A program made the position numbers and the translations under genes. From positions 177,992-241,991 of the forward strand of contig CAKOHT010000002.1 in NCBI GenBank assembly GCA_934085975.1: a stretch of 64,000 bases of DNA, written 5' to 3'. Below are positions 26,841 to 36,324 of the stretch, in pieces. Each line of letters starts with the position of its first letter. Within the stretch, counting starts at the first letter, position 1. The DNA is from an uncultured Cetobacterium sp. Its GTDB lineage: Bacteria > Fusobacteriota > Fusobacteriia > Fusobacteriales > Fusobacteriaceae. The notes below the pieces were generated by a model. The model saw only the letters and a list, made by a program, of their open reading frames with translations, was not told the origin of the DNA and did no database searches.

Positions 26841-28770
26841 TCTTTCTTATTCGTTACCAAAAGATTCAATTTTATTTGACTCTCAAGATGAAAGATTTAA
26901 GACACCTTTTGGAGCTACTCCTTGTGGAGAAAATATCACATTCAATATATTTGTTCAAAAAAATATCGACTGTTTGAATGTCAGCTTAATTGTAAAAAAT
27001 GGCAGAGAATCGGAATTTAAAATGCTTCCTGGAATAGAAAAAAAAATAGGAGACTATGACTATATCGTCTGGTCTCTCACTTTTATAGTTCCTGCTCTAG
27101 CTAGAACGATTTTCTATCATTTTAAAATATCCATTGGAAATGAAAATACTATTTTCTATTATGGTAATAATTCTTTAGCTCTTGGTGGCATTGGTGAAAT
27201 CTACGAAGACTATCCAATTGACTATCAAATCACTCTTTACTACAAAGATAATCCTACTCCGAACTGGTTTAAAGAGAGTATTGCCTATCAAATTTTTCCA
27301 GATAGGTTTAGAAATGGAAATAAGGACGGAAAAATAAATAATCCTAAAACCAATAGTTTTTTATATGGACAATGGTCCGATATACCTATGTACATAAAGA
27401 ATAATAAAAATGAAATAGTTCGTTGGGATTTTTTTGGAGGCAACCTAAAAGGAATCACTGAAAAAGTAAACTATTTAAAGGGATTGAATGTTGGAACTTT
27501 ATATCTCACTCCAATTTTTGAAGCTACTAGTAATCATAGATACGATACCAACAACTACCACGATATTGATCCCGTTCTAGGCTCTCATAAAGATTTTAAA
27601 GAGATGGTCAAAGAGTGCAAAAAAAGAGGTATATACACAATCCTAGATGGTGTTTTTAATCATACTGGTAAAGATAGTATTTATTTTAGAGATGCATCAA
27701 TATCCAAATCCTCACCTTTTTATCCATGGTACAGATTTCAAAATTATCCGTATGATTATGATTGTTGGTGGGGAATAAAAGACCTTCCTTGTGTAAATGA
27801 ATTGGAACCTAGCTTTTTTAAATATATTATAGAGGATGAGAATAGTGTCATTAACCATTGGATGAAAACTGGAATTAAAGGGTGGAGACTTGATGTAGCT
27901 GATGAACTTCCTAGCTTTTTTATAGAAAGTTTAAAATATCGGTGTAAAAGTATCGATTCCGAATCAATAATTATTGGTGAAGTTTGGGAAGATGCCAGCA
28001 ATAAAATAAGTTATGGACAAAGAAGAGAATATTTTAATGGTAAGCAGCTCGATTCCGCTATGAACTATCCTCTCAGAACATACCTTTTAAACTTCTACAA
28101 TGGATCTATTGACAGTGAAACTCTTTGTAAGTATATGAATTCATTAAAGGAAAATTATCCTAAAGAAAACTATTTTGCGTGTTTTAATCTTTTAAGTAGT
28201 CATGATGTAAAGCGAATAAAAACTTCAGTTAAAGAAATAGTAAAAGATTATAATCTTGATTCTCAGTACTTAGAGGCTGCTACAATTAGAGTTTTGAAAT
28301 CCCTAAGTTTAATTCAATTTACTCTTCCAGGAGTTCCTGTCATATACTATGGGGATGAAGTTGGAGTGGAAGGTGGCAAAGACCCTGATAATAGAAGAAC
28401 ATATCCTTGGGGAAAAGAAAATCATGATCTTTTAAATTGGTACAAAAAAATCTCTTTTTTGAGATCTAGTTCTGAAGTATTAAAAAAAGGAGATATTAAA
28501 TTTTTTTCACCACACCCTGATATCTTTGCCTATATCAGATTCTTTCCCAATGAAAAAGACTTTATAGGAGTTCTTACAAATAGAAATCCAAACAAATCAA
28601 AAATTTTTAAAATTAATTTGAAGGAATTCCTTGGGCAATTTAGTAATAATATAGCGACTGACATATATCGTTGGAATGACCCCCTAATCATTCCAATAGA
28701 TTCATCTACTAATTTCCCAATAAAAATCCCCCCACTAAAGACACTTCTATTTAGTAGTAAAAGTGTCTAA
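26833..28770 (+). CDS. GH13 alpha-glucan hydrolase (neopullulanase/cyclomaltodextrinase type)
   Basis: A 645-residue cytoplasmic enzyme without a signal peptide: an N-terminal beta domain like CBM34 (about 1-145), then a GH13 barrel starting ESIAYQIFPDRFRNG. Catalytic residues are Asp354 (GWRLDVAD), Glu383 (IIGEVWED) and Asp458 (LSSHD). The start is GTG at 26833 after AGGAGG and overlaps glgP by 8 bp. As last gene of the glycogen operon it probably trims or debranches glycogen or maltodextrins; the exact bond is not readable from sequence. Confidence 0.88.
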   Translation: MNSLSYSLPKDSILFDSQDERFKTPFGATPCGENITFNIFVQKNIDCLNVSLIVKNGRESEFKMLPGIEKKIGDYDYIVWSLTFIVPALARTIFYHFKISIGNENTIFYYGNNSLALGGIGEIYEDYPIDYQITLYYKDNPTPNWFKESIAYQIFPDRFRNGNKDGKINNPKTNSFLYGQWSDIPMYIKNNKNEIVRWDFFGGNLKGITEKVNYLKGLNVGTLYLTPIFEATSNHRYDTNNYHDIDPVLGSHKDFKEMVKECKKRGIYTILDGVFNHTGKDSIYFRDASISKSSPFYPWYRFQNYPYDYDCWWGIKDLPCVNELEPSFFKYIIEDENSVINHWMKTGIKGWRLDVADELPSFFIESLKYRCKSIDSESIIIGEVWEDASNKISYGQRREYFNGKQLDSAMNYPLRTYLLNFYNGSIDSETLCKYMNSLKENYPKENYFACFNLLSSHDVKRIKTSVKEIVKDYNLDSQYLEAATIRVLKSLSLIQFTLPGVPVIYYGDEVGVEGGKDPDNRRTYPWGKENHDLLNWYKKISFLRSSSEVLKKGDIKFFSPHPDIFAYIRFFPNEKDFIGVLTNRNPNKSKIFKINLKEFLGQFSNNIATDIYRWNDPLIIPIDSSTNFPIKIPPLKTLLFSSKSV

Positions 28771-28806
28771 AAAAAAGCTGAGCACTCCCCCCTGCTCAGC
28801 TTTTTT
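28771..28806. terminator. Terminator of the glycogen operon
   Basis: A 14-bp perfect stem AAAAAAGCTGAGCA / TGCTCAGCTTTTTT with loop CTCCCCCC, directly after the GH13 stop. The convergent mscS gene ends 15 bp further on, so it can serve both. Confidence 0.95.
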
Positions 28807-28820
28807 CCTTTCCCACTATT

Positions 28821-29684
28821 TTACTTATCTACATTATTTAAGTGAACATCCATCTGTGGGAATGGTATGCTTATATTTTCTCTATCTAAAGCACCTTTAA
28901 TTCCATTTAATGTCTCCTTATAAACTGTCCAGTAATGTTCGTTGGTTGTCCAACCTTTTAATGCTATATTTATAGAACTATCCGCATACGCATCCACATG
29001 ACTATATACAGGCGGATCGGCTAAAACTAGAGAATTATCTCTTAAAAGTTTTTCTAATGCTTCTCTAGCCACATCTAAATCTGCATCATAAGATACTCCT
29101 ATTACAAATTTTAATCTTCTTATTGGAGTTTTAGTATAATTGATTACTTTATTTGAAACAATAGACCCATTTGGTACTATCACTAAATCATTGTTATGAG
29201 TCCTTACTGTGGTAGAAAAAATATCAATATCATGAACATATCCTACCTCACCCGATATATTCACTTCATCTCCAACTTTATAAGTTTTAAAAATAAGAAC
29301 AATTATCCCACCTGCAAAATTTGACAGATTATCTTTTAGTGCTAAACCAACACCTATTCCAAGAGTTCCAAAAAATGCAAGTAGACTGCTCTCCTTTACT
29401 CCCATAACCAAAAGACAAATAGTTATCAAAGTTGCGTGTAAACCCACATATAAAATTGATCTGATAAAACTTCTAAGAGATGGATCTATTACACTCTCTT
29501 CCCTAGCTTTATTATAAATTGGAGCTATTTTTTTTATTATTTTCAAAGCAAAATAGTATATTCCTATACAAATAAACAATTTTATTATAAAAAATAAGAA
29601 CTCCACTGTGAAATTCACAAAAATATTTTTATCCATTAAATGGTTTAAAACTTCCTTTATAAAACCTTGTGATTTTTCTTCCAT
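28821..29684 (-). CDS. mscS: Small-conductance mechanosensitive channel
   Basis: A 287-residue MscS: three N-terminal membrane helices; the pore helix LLAFFGTLGIGVGLALKDNLSNFAGGIIVLIF (about 100-131); then the beta domain YKVGDEVNISGEVGYVHDIDIFSTTVRTHNNDLVIVPNGSIVSNKVINYT and an alpha/beta C-terminal domain. It releases solutes on hypo-osmotic shock. Stands alone, convergent with the glycogen operon. Confidence 0.93.
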   Translation of the reverse strand: MEEKSQGFIKEVLNHLMDKNIFVNFTVEFLFFIIKLFICIGIYYFALKIIKKIAPIYNKAREESVIDPSLRSFIRSILYVGLHATLITICLLVMGVKESSLLAFFGTLGIGVGLALKDNLSNFAGGIIVLIFKTYKVGDEVNISGEVGYVHDIDIFSTTVRTHNNDLVIVPNGSIVSNKVINYTKTPIRRLKFVIGVSYDADLDVAREALEKLLRDNSLVLADPPVYSHVDAYADSSINIALKGWTTNEHYWTVYKETLNGIKGALDRENISIPFPQMDVHLNNVDK

Positions 29685-29761
29685 TCGCTTCTCCCTACAT
29701 TACGTTTGATAAACTTTTAAAATAAATTCTACAGATGAAACAAATTATCATTTCCTCTTTT

Positions 29762-30400
29762 TTAAATTTGATACTCTTTAGGTATTATTCCCTTTGATTT
29801 CCAATCCTCTACTGGAATCTCTATCTCAACTATCTTTCCACTTCTAATGTCTAAAACCCAACCATGAATTTTTGGATATTTTCCATTTTCAATTCTATTT
29901 TTTATAATTGATAATTCAAATAGATGTTTCAATTGTTCCAATACGTTTAATTCTGTCAACCTATCAAGTCTTTCCTGTTCTGTAGCTAATTTTTCTAGCT
30001 CTTCTCTATGCTCCACCTCTATCTTTTTTATTGGCATTAACCAACTCGATATTATTGAAGAGTGTCTACATTTATCATGAGCTGTTTTTATTCCTCCGCA
30101 CTCATAGTGACCTGAAAGTATTATGTGCTCTACTTCAAGCTGATCCACTGCATACTCCAATGTCGCTAAAAAATTCATATCATTAGGAAATACCTGATTA
30201 GCTATATTTCTATGAATAAAAAAACTTCCTGGCTCACTTTGTGTAAATGTATCTATCGGCATTCTGCTATCTGAGCACCCTATATATAAAAACGGGGGAT
30301 TTTGTCCTTTAGAAAGATTTTTAAAATAGTCTTTATTTAACTCTAACTTTTTTTCTATCCATTCTAAATTTGCTTCTAATAATTCATTATAATTTTGCAT
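29762..30400 (-). CDS. can: Beta-class carbonic anhydrase
   Basis: A 212-residue enzyme with zinc ligands Cys42 (CSDSRMP, with Asp44/Arg46 dyad), His98 and Cys101 (SGHYECGG). It interconverts CO2 and bicarbonate. GGAGG lies upstream of the ATG. No link to its neighbours is apparent. Confidence 0.93.
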   Translation of the reverse strand: MQNYNELLEANLEWIEKKLELNKDYFKNLSKGQNPPFLYIGCSDSRMPIDTFTQSEPGSFFIHRNIANQVFPNDMNFLATLEYAVDQLEVEHIILSGHYECGGIKTAHDKCRHSSIISSWLMPIKKIEVEHREELEKLATEQERLDRLTELNVLEQLKHLFELSIIKNRIENGKYPKIHGWVLDIRSGKIVEIEIPVEDWKSKGIIPKEYQI

Positions 30401-30507
30401 TTTTCCTCCTTAAGCTCTACATAGAGTATTACTTATATTCTACAATATTTTACAATATATTTCTACTTTTTTAGGATTCCACTTCCTTCAGTTTCATCTA
30501 TGAAATT

Positions 30508-30559
30508 TTTTTATAAAATTAATATTGTTTATATCTCATTTTTTTTATAGAATTAATAT
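30508..30559 (+). repeat. Pair of 18-bp direct repeats upstream of eda
   Basis: TTTTTATAAAATTAATAT (30508-30525) and TTTTTATAGAATTAATAT (30542-30559) match at 17 of 18 positions and start 34 bp apart. Just before them is a dyad TTTCAT-CT-ATGAAA (30492-30505). They may be operator sites or tandem promoters; no confident -35/-10 pair was found. The AT-rich content makes chance similarity possible. Confidence 0.4.
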
Positions 30560-30594
30560 AACTAAATAAAATGAATTGTAAGGGGGTTTATAAA

Positions 30595-31233
30595 ATGTTA
30601 AAAAAACATGAAATTATAGATAGAATCATTAATACTGGGGTAGTGGCTGTTGTTAGAGCTGAAAATTTAGAAGAAGCCAAGCGTGTTTCTAATGCTTGTA
30701 TCGCTGGTGGAGTTAATGCAATCGAGGTTACTTATACTGTACCTGGTGCTACCGAGGTTATTAAGGAACTCTCTAAAGAGTTTCCTGGAGATGACTTCAT
30801 AATCGGTGCTGGAACTGTTTTGGACACTGAAACTGCTAGACTTGCTATTTTAGCTGGAGCAAAATATATTGTTTCTCCCGGATTTGATGTAGAGACTGCA
30901 AAACTTTGTAATAGATACGCTATTCCATATATGCCTGGATGTATGACTATAACTGAGATGATTAAGGCTATGGAATTAGGTTGTGATATTATTAAACTTT
31001 TCCCTGGAAGTGCTTTTGGACCTGATTTTGTTAAAGCTGTTAAAGCACCTTTACCTCAAGCTAACATTATGCCAACAGGTGGGGTTTCTTTAGAAAATGT
31101 TGATCAATGGATTAAAAACGGTGTTGTTGCTGTTGGTGTTGGTGGAAAGTTAGCTACTGGACCTAGTGAAGAGATTACTGCTACTGCAAAAGCTTTCATA
31201 GCTAAAGTTAAAAAGGTTAGAGAGGAGATTTAA
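30595..31233 (+). CDS. eda: KDPG aldolase (2-keto-3-deoxy-6-phosphogluconate aldolase)
   Basis: A 212-residue class I aldolase. Schiff-base Lys134 (DIIKLFPG), Glu44 (NAIEVTYT) and Arg21 (VVRAE) are present. It splits KDPG to pyruvate and glyceraldehyde-3-phosphate. The start at 30595 has AGGGGG 7 bases upstream; an earlier in-frame ATG at 30571 lacks a ribosome site. It is 2 bp from kdgK, and with kduI/kduD at 2.1-3.8 kb completes the unsaturated-uronate route. Confidence 0.94.
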   Translation: MLKKHEIIDRIINTGVVAVVRAENLEEAKRVSNACIAGGVNAIEVTYTVPGATEVIKELSKEFPGDDFIIGAGTVLDTETARLAILAGAKYIVSPGFDVETAKLCNRYAIPYMPGCMTITEMIKAMELGCDIIKLFPGSAFGPDFVKAVKAPLPQANIMPTGGVSLENVDQWIKNGVVAVGVGGKLATGPSEEITATAKAFIAKVKKVREEI

Positions 31234-31235
31234 TT

Positions 31236-32225
31236 ATGAGTAAAATCGTAACTCTTGGAGAGATTATGTTACGTCTTTCCACTGAAAATAACAATAGATT
31301 TATTCAAAGTAATACCTTTAGAGCCGACTATGGTGGCGGAGAAGCCAACGTAGCTGTTTCTCTTGCCAACTTTGGAATTGAGTCTGAGTATGTCACTAAA
31401 CTTCCAAACAACCCGCTTTCTGATTCTATTTTTAGATATTTAAAAGCTAATGGAGTTGAAACTAAAAATATAGTTCTTGGTGGTGAAAGACTTGGAACTT
31501 ACTATCTAGAAGTTGGAACAAGCGTTAGAGCATCATCAGTTATTTATGACAGGAAATACTCATCATTCTCTACACTAGATTACAATGAACTAGAGATAGA
31601 AAAAATTCTAAAAGATTGCAAAATATTACATCTTTCCGGAATTACACCCGCTCTTTCTGAAAATTGTAGAGAGCTTACTATTAAAATTATGAAAAAAGCT
31701 AAAGAGATGAATGTTTTAATCAGTTTTGATTTTAATTACAGAGGAAAGCTTTGGACTTTAGATGAAGCATCTCCTGTTTTAACAAGTTATCTTCCATATA
31801 TAGATATCTGTTTTGCTGGTATTTTAGATGCTAAAAATATTATGAGATTGGGAGAACACTCCAATTTAGATGAGTATTACAAGGAGATTACAAAAAAATA
31901 TCCAAATATAAAATATCTACTTTCTACAAAACGTGAAACTCACTCAGTTAATGAAAACTCTTTAACTGGCTTCATCTTTAAAGATGGAGAACTTATAGCT
32001 TCACCTAGATACACTTTCCAAATTGTTGATAGAGTCGGTGGAGGAGATGCTTTTGCCGCTGGAGCTCTTTTTGGAATCTATAACAATCACTCACCTAAAG
32101 ATATTGTAGATTTTGCAACTGCAGCTTCTGTTTATAAGCACACTGTAAGGGGAGACGCAAACTTAGTTTCAAAAGATGAAATTTATAATATCATCAATAA
32201 TGGTATTTCAACTGTTTCAAGATAG
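31236..32225 (+). CDS. kdgK: 2-keto-3-deoxygluconate kinase (PfkB family)
   Basis: A 329-residue PfkB sugar kinase: N-terminal TLGEIMLRLS, substrate loop RADYGGGEANVAVSLANFG, and the catalytic anion-hole motif RVGGGDAFAAGA with Asp271. It phosphorylates KDG to KDPG for the aldolase encoded just upstream. Other PfkB kinases look similar; the eda partner makes KdgK the best call. Confidence 0.88.
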   Translation: MSKIVTLGEIMLRLSTENNNRFIQSNTFRADYGGGEANVAVSLANFGIESEYVTKLPNNPLSDSIFRYLKANGVETKNIVLGGERLGTYYLEVGTSVRASSVIYDRKYSSFSTLDYNELEIEKILKDCKILHLSGITPALSENCRELTIKIMKKAKEMNVLISFDFNYRGKLWTLDEASPVLTSYLPYIDICFAGILDAKNIMRLGEHSNLDEYYKEITKKYPNIKYLLSTKRETHSVNENSLTGFIFKDGELIASPRYTFQIVDRVGGGDAFAAGALFGIYNNHSPKDIVDFATAASVYKHTVRGDANLVSKDEIYNIINNGISTVSR

Positions 32226-32226
32226 T

Positions 32227-32262
32227 AAAAAATGGTAAGGAACTCACCCCTTACCATTTTTT
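32227..32262. terminator. Terminator of eda-kdgK
   Basis: A 14-bp perfect stem AAAAAATGGTAAGG / CCTTACCATTTTTT with an 8-nt loop; hcp converges from the other side and stops 7 bp away. Confidence 0.95.
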
Positions 32263-32268
32263 CATTTT

Positions 32269-33936
32269 TTAAAAATTTTTTAAATCCTCTTCTACCGTTG
32301 AAATAGTCCCAATATTAAAGCTATCTATTAAAACTTTTAAAACATTTTCTGATAAAAATGCTGGTATTGTTGGTCCTAAATGGATATTTTTAACTCCTAA
32401 ATGTAATAATGCCAATAAAACTATTACAGCTTTTTGTTCATACCACGCTATATTATAAACAATTGGTAACTCATTTATATCATTTAATTGAAATATCTCT
32501 TTTAATTTTAAAGCTATCAATGCTAAAGAATATGAATCATTACATTGCCCTGCATCTAAAACTCTTGGAATTCCACCAATATCCCCTAAATTCAATTTAT
32601 TATATTTATACTTTGCACAACCTGCCGTTAAAATAACTGTATCTTTTGGTAAATTAGCTGCAAACTCTGTATAATAGTCTCTAGATTTCATTCTTCCATC
32701 ACACCCTGCCATTACGTAAAATCTTCTAATAGCTCCAGATTTTACGGCATCTACAACTTTATCAGCTAACGCAAATACCTGATTATGAGCAAATCCACCT
32801 ATAATTTTTCCCGTTTCAATCTCTTTTGGTGCTTTACACGTTTTAGCCAATGTTATGACTTCCGAGAAATCCTTTTTTCCGTCCCTTTCTTCAACTCGCT
32901 TCCACCCAGGGAAACCAGTTGCATTCGTTGTAAAAACTTTTCCTTCATATGAAGCCCCAGATTTTGGTGGCACTATACAATTTGTTGTAAATATAATAGG
33001 ACCATTAAATGTTTCAAGCTCCTCATTCTGTTTCCACCACGCATTTCCATAATTTCCAACTAAGTGTTTATATTTTTTTAACTCTGGATAATAGTGAGCT
33101 GGTAACATCTCCGAGTGAGTATATATATCCACTCCTGTTCCCTCTGTTTGCTCTAAAAGTTGAACTATATCATTTAAATCGTGCCCAGATATTAAAATAC
33201 CAGGATTACTTCTAACACCAATATTTACTTCTGTTATCTCTGGATTTCCAAATTTTTCTGTGTTAGCAAAATCCAATAGTGCCATTACATCTACTCCAAA
33301 TTTTCCTGTTTCTAAAGTCAATCCTACTAAATCTTCTAACTCTATTGAGTCATCCAAAGTTGAAACTAAAGCTTTCTCTATAAACATAACAATTTCTGAT
33401 TTTTCATATCCTAGATTCACAGAATGTTCATAATATGCTGCCATCCCTTTTAATCCATAAGTTATAACCTCTCTCAAAGATCTTATATCCTCATTCTCTG
33501 TTGAAAGAACTCCAATGCTTAAAGCTTTTTTATTCATATCTTCTACTGTTTTTACTGTAAACTTTGTTGCGTCATGATTTTTTAATCTTTTTATATCAAG
33601 TCCTAAATTTTCTAATTGAGCCTTTACTTTATCTCTGATTTTTAATCCTTTTAGAATCTCTTTTGCAATCATTTCATCATCAAAATTGGCATTTGTTATT
33701 GTTATAAATAAAGAGTTGGTGATATAGTAATCGATCTCTGAGTTTAACTCTTTATTTTCTAATCTATTTTCCAAAGATAGATTCTCTCTAAAAATAGATA
33801 TCCCTTTTGTTGTATAAACAAGTAAATCCTGAAGATTTGATGTTGTTGGTTTCTTTCCACAAACTCCTACCACTGAGCAGCCCTTATTTCCAGCTGTTTC
33901 TTGACATTGAAAACAAAACATTGGTATTTTTTCCAT
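32269..33936 (-). CDS. hcp: Hybrid cluster protein (hydroxylamine reductase / NO-stress protein)
   Basis: A 555-residue class I Hcp. The N-terminal cluster cysteines Cys8, Cys11, Cys20 and Cys26 follow the Cx2Cx8Cx5C pattern of anaerobe-type enzymes. Ligands of the hybrid cluster are seen in the C-terminal half ([49 protein letters not shown]). It reduces hydroxylamine and probably NO, and in some bacteria acts as an S-nitrosylase. No hcr partner is adjacent. Its promoter carries a CRP/FNR-type box. Confidence 0.95.
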   Translation of the reverse strand: MEKIPMFCFQCQETAGNKGCSVVGVCGKKPTTSNLQDLLVYTTKGISIFRENLSLENRLENKELNSEIDYYITNSLFITITNANFDDEMIAKEILKGLKIRDKVKAQLENLGLDIKRLKNHDATKFTVKTVEDMNKKALSIGVLSTENEDIRSLREVITYGLKGMAAYYEHSVNLGYEKSEIVMFIEKALVSTLDDSIELEDLVGLTLETGKFGVDVMALLDFANTEKFGNPEITEVNIGVRSNPGILISGHDLNDIVQLLEQTEGTGVDIYTHSEMLPAHYYPELKKYKHLVGNYGNAWWKQNEELETFNGPIIFTTNCIVPPKSGASYEGKVFTTNATGFPGWKRVEERDGKKDFSEVITLAKTCKAPKEIETGKIIGGFAHNQVFALADKVVDAVKSGAIRRFYVMAGCDGRMKSRDYYTEFAANLPKDTVILTAGCAKYKYNKLNLGDIGGIPRVLDAGQCNDSYSLALIALKLKEIFQLNDINELPIVYNIAWYEQKAVIVLLALLHLGVKNIHLGPTIPAFLSENVLKVLIDSFNIGTISTVEEDLKNF

Positions 33937-33969
33937 TTCTCTCTCCTCATTTCTAAATTTTATAACTGG

Positions 33970-34012
33970 ATTATATCAGTATGGTTATTTTTTATCTGTA
34001 ACATATGTTACA
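33970..34012 (-). promoter_or_regulatory. hcp promoter with a CRP/FNR-family box at -41.5
   Basis: The minus-strand -10 TATAAT (33970-33975) lacks a good -35 box. A perfect 16-bp palindrome TGTAACATATGTTACA (33997-34012) is centred at 34004.5, exactly 41.5 bp upstream of the predicted start (33963), the class II activator position. HcpR is the CRP/FNR-family regulator known to control hcp in anaerobes and is the likely binder. The same box lies near -59.5 for a rightward TATAAT (34052-34057) ahead of the lipoprotein gene. Confidence 0.7.
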
Positions 34013-34100
34013 AATATAACTTTTTTTCTAGTAGATTTTTTATATTTGAGGTATAATCAGTTAGACTAATAAAAATATTCTTTTTATAGGAGGAAATTTT

Positions 34101-34610
34101 ATGAAAAAATATCTACTTATTTTTAGTTTTTTACTTTTCTTGATGGGATGTAGTAATGCAAATGAATATCTTGTTTCTGATTTTATTGTGGCAGGAGATT
34201 TTACTTATAAAGGTGGATTTGAAAATGCTGGTTCGAAAACTACTAGTAAAGCAGTCAAAAAAAATGGTCTAAATTTTATTGTTGAAGAAACTATTGATAC
34301 CGCCACAAGAGTTGAACGGGTATATCTGATTAATAAAAATTCTATCTCCTTAATCTATGTCGGTGAAAATACTCATATCAATATAGAAAATCTTGACATA
34401 AATAAGGGAGAAGTTATTCTAAAAGCACCATTAATTGTTGGAGAAACTTGGAAATCTGGTGAAAATACCTATGAAATAGTTGAATTTGTAGATGCTGAGT
34501 CTGGACCGGAAGTCACTGTAGAAAAAAAATATCCTAGCGGTACTACTGAGAGAACTACTTATCAAAAAGGATTTGGAAAAATACAAAAGACTACAACAAT
34601 GGTGAACTAA
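34101..34610 (+). CDS. Putative lipoprotein of unknown function
   Basis: A 169-residue protein with signal peptide and lipobox LMGC (Cys17). The remainder (GDFTYKGGFENAGSKTT, then GETWKSGENTYEIVEFVDAES) is beta-rich and resembles no named family to me. AGGAGG precedes the ATG. It is followed after 3 bp by an IclR regulator, so the two are probably co-transcribed. Confidence 0.7.
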   Translation: MKKYLLIFSFLLFLMGCSNANEYLVSDFIVAGDFTYKGGFENAGSKTTSKAVKKNGLNFIVEETIDTATRVERVYLINKNSISLIYVGENTHINIENLDINKGEVILKAPLIVGETWKSGENTYEIVEFVDAESGPEVTVEKKYPSGTTERTTYQKGFGKIQKTTTMVN

Positions 34611-34613
34611 AAT

Positions 34614-35366
34614 ATGAAAAAATTAGTTCCAGCTATGGAAAAAATCGATAAAATTTTCAACTATCTCTATTTAAAGGAAAAAGCTTCTCAAGCTGAAATA
34701 TCCAAAGACCTAAATATACCCAAAGCTACTACAAATAGATTAATTTATACTTTAGTTACAATGGGATATATCTGTCAAAATGGAAAAGATTATAGCTTAG
34801 GGAATAAGTTTGACTATTTTTCAAATAAAAACAAAAATTATAATTTAATTAAAAATATATCTTATCCATATTTAGAAGAACTTTCTTTAAAATTTAAGGA
34901 AACTTTTAAAGTCAGTGTTTTTGATAAAAATAAAATTAGAGTTATCGCCTCTGTCGAAAGCAATGACTACTATAAAATTACTGTCCCTGAGAATGCGATT
35001 TTTCCTCTACACGCTGGTGCAGCAAGTAAAATTCTAATCTGCCAACTACCAGAAAAAAGGCTCAACTCTCTATTGCCTGAAATTTTACCAAAATATACTG
35101 AAAATACTATAACTAGTAGAGAAAATCTAAAAAAAGAGCTCTTTAAAGTAAATGTAAAAAAAATTGCATTTGATAATATGGAACACTCAAATACAATCAG
35201 TGCCGTAGCTATTCCCATCTATGATAAAAATAATAAGATTATAGCTGCTTTAAGTTGCCCTTTCTTCAGCAATAATACAAATGAACACCACATAAGCGAA
35301 ATCGTAATTGCTATGAAAGATATTTCTGAAAAAATAGGTACTACTCTTAACAATATGTCATACTAA
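34614..35366 (+). CDS. IclR-family transcriptional regulator
   Basis: A 250-residue protein: N-terminal winged helix (KASQAEISKDLNIPKATTNRLIYTLVTMGYI, about 23-53) and an IclR ligand domain (FPLHAGAASKILICQLP; ISAVAIPIYDKNNKIIAALSC). IclR relatives such as KdgR control uronate catabolism, and eda-kdgK lie 2.4 kb away, so that role is possible but unproven. The start has no good Shine-Dalgarno site, which points to coupling with the lipoprotein 3 bp upstream. Confidence 0.82.
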   Translation: MKKLVPAMEKIDKIFNYLYLKEKASQAEISKDLNIPKATTNRLIYTLVTMGYICQNGKDYSLGNKFDYFSNKNKNYNLIKNISYPYLEELSLKFKETFKVSVFDKNKIRVIASVESNDYYKITVPENAIFPLHAGAASKILICQLPEKRLNSLLPEILPKYTENTITSRENLKKELFKVNVKKIAFDNMEHSNTISAVAIPIYDKNNKIIAALSCPFFSNNTNEHHISEIVIAMKDISEKIGTTLNNMSY

Positions 35367-35467
35367 TTTTTTTATTTTCTTTGAAGGAAAATTTAAAAAT
35401 CCTCGAATAATGAAAGTGAAGTTAGAAAATAAAACTAAAGGCTTTTAAAACAAGAGGAGGATTTTTT

Positions 35468-35911
35468 ATGGAAAATAAAGATCTAGTATTTCAAATGAAC
35501 AAATTTGTAGGAGATTTACACGTATTTAAAACTAAAGTACACAATTTCCACTGGAATTTAACTGGGGAACATTTCTTCGTTATACATCCAATGCTTGATG
35601 GAATAATGAGTGAAATTGATGCACAGATTGACTCTGTCGCTGAAAGAATCCTAATGATTGGACATAGACCTTTTGGATCTTTAGAAATCTATTTAAAACA
35701 CACTGTTTTAGCTGAAGCTGAAACTAGAGCATACTTAGCTAAAGAAGCTGTCAAATTAATGTTAGAAGATTTTAAACTTCTATTAGCTGAAGCTAACCTT
35801 GTTATGGGAATTGCTGAGAAAGAAAATGATCAAGAAACTCTTACACTAATTACAGATATAGCTGCTTTATATCAAAAGCACATCTGGATGTTTGGTGCTT
35901 GGTTAGCATAG
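35468..35911 (+). CDS. dps: Dps-family ferritin-like DNA-protection protein
   Basis: A 147-residue Dps. The inter-subunit ferroxidase ligands fit His28, His40, Asp44, Asp55 and Glu59 (HNFHWNLTGEHFFVIHPMLD, DSVAE), with the spacing of Listeria Dps. It stores iron using H2O2 and protects DNA. AGGAGG precedes the ATG. The 101-bp upstream spacer has no clear PerR or Fur box. Confidence 0.93.
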   Translation: MENKDLVFQMNKFVGDLHVFKTKVHNFHWNLTGEHFFVIHPMLDGIMSEIDAQIDSVAERILMIGHRPFGSLEIYLKHTVLAEAETRAYLAKEAVKLMLEDFKLLLAEANLVMGIAEKENDQETLTLITDIAALYQKHIWMFGAWLA

Positions 35912-35921
35912 ATATAAAATT

Positions 35922-35948
35922 AACCCCCTTGAAAGTTTCAAGGGGGTT
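35922..35948. terminator. Terminator between dps and PTS IIA
   Basis: A 12-bp stem AACCCCCTTGAA / TTCAAGGGGGTT with a 3-nt loop, 10 bp past the dps stop; it also lies 17 bp past the convergent IIA stop. Confidence 0.88.
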
Positions 35949-35965
35949 TCATTTTATGCTTTTTA

Positions 35966-36304
35966 CTATTTATTTTCTAATGCGAATAATCTCTTATTTA
36001 GTTTAATCATTTTCTTAATTAACTCTCTCTCAGATAAAGCTGTCATCAAGTGATCTTGAGCATGAACAAAAACTATTGATAATGGAATCTTTTGTCCTCC
36101 TGCTTCCTTTTGAATCATATCAGTTTGAACGTGATGAGCTTTTAAAACTGCCGCATCACACTCTCTCATACACTCTTCAGCCTCCTCAAACTTTCCCTCT
36201 TCTGCAAATGCCAATGCTTGATGAGCACATCCTTTTGCCTCTCCTGCATACGCAACTATTGAAAATATTATCTCCTCTAATTCCTCTTCCGTAAAATCTA
36301 TCAT
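35966..36304 (-). CDS. PTS lactose/cellobiose-type EIIA
   Basis: A 112-residue helical EIIA of the Lac family. The phospho-accepting His is His81 in VHAQDHLM (equivalent to His78 of LacA-type IIA); Asp84 is the metal-site residue. It passes phosphate from HPr to the IIB. Downstream of mupG by 20 bp on one transcript. No IIB or IIC is adjacent on this strand; the matching ones are at 39.0-41.9 kb. Confidence 0.9.
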   Translation of the reverse strand: MIDFTEEELEEIIFSIVAYAGEAKGCAHQALAFAEEGKFEEAEECMRECDAAVLKAHHVQTDMIQKEAGGQKIPLSIVFVHAQDHLMTALSERELIKKMIKLNKRLFALENK

Positions 36305-36324
36305 TTTCTCCTCCTAAACCGATT

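Noticed and set aside
28741..28769. Dyad GACACTT / AAGTGTC at the end of the GH13 gene
   Set aside because: It is within the coding sequence and directly followed by a far stronger terminator; probably chance.
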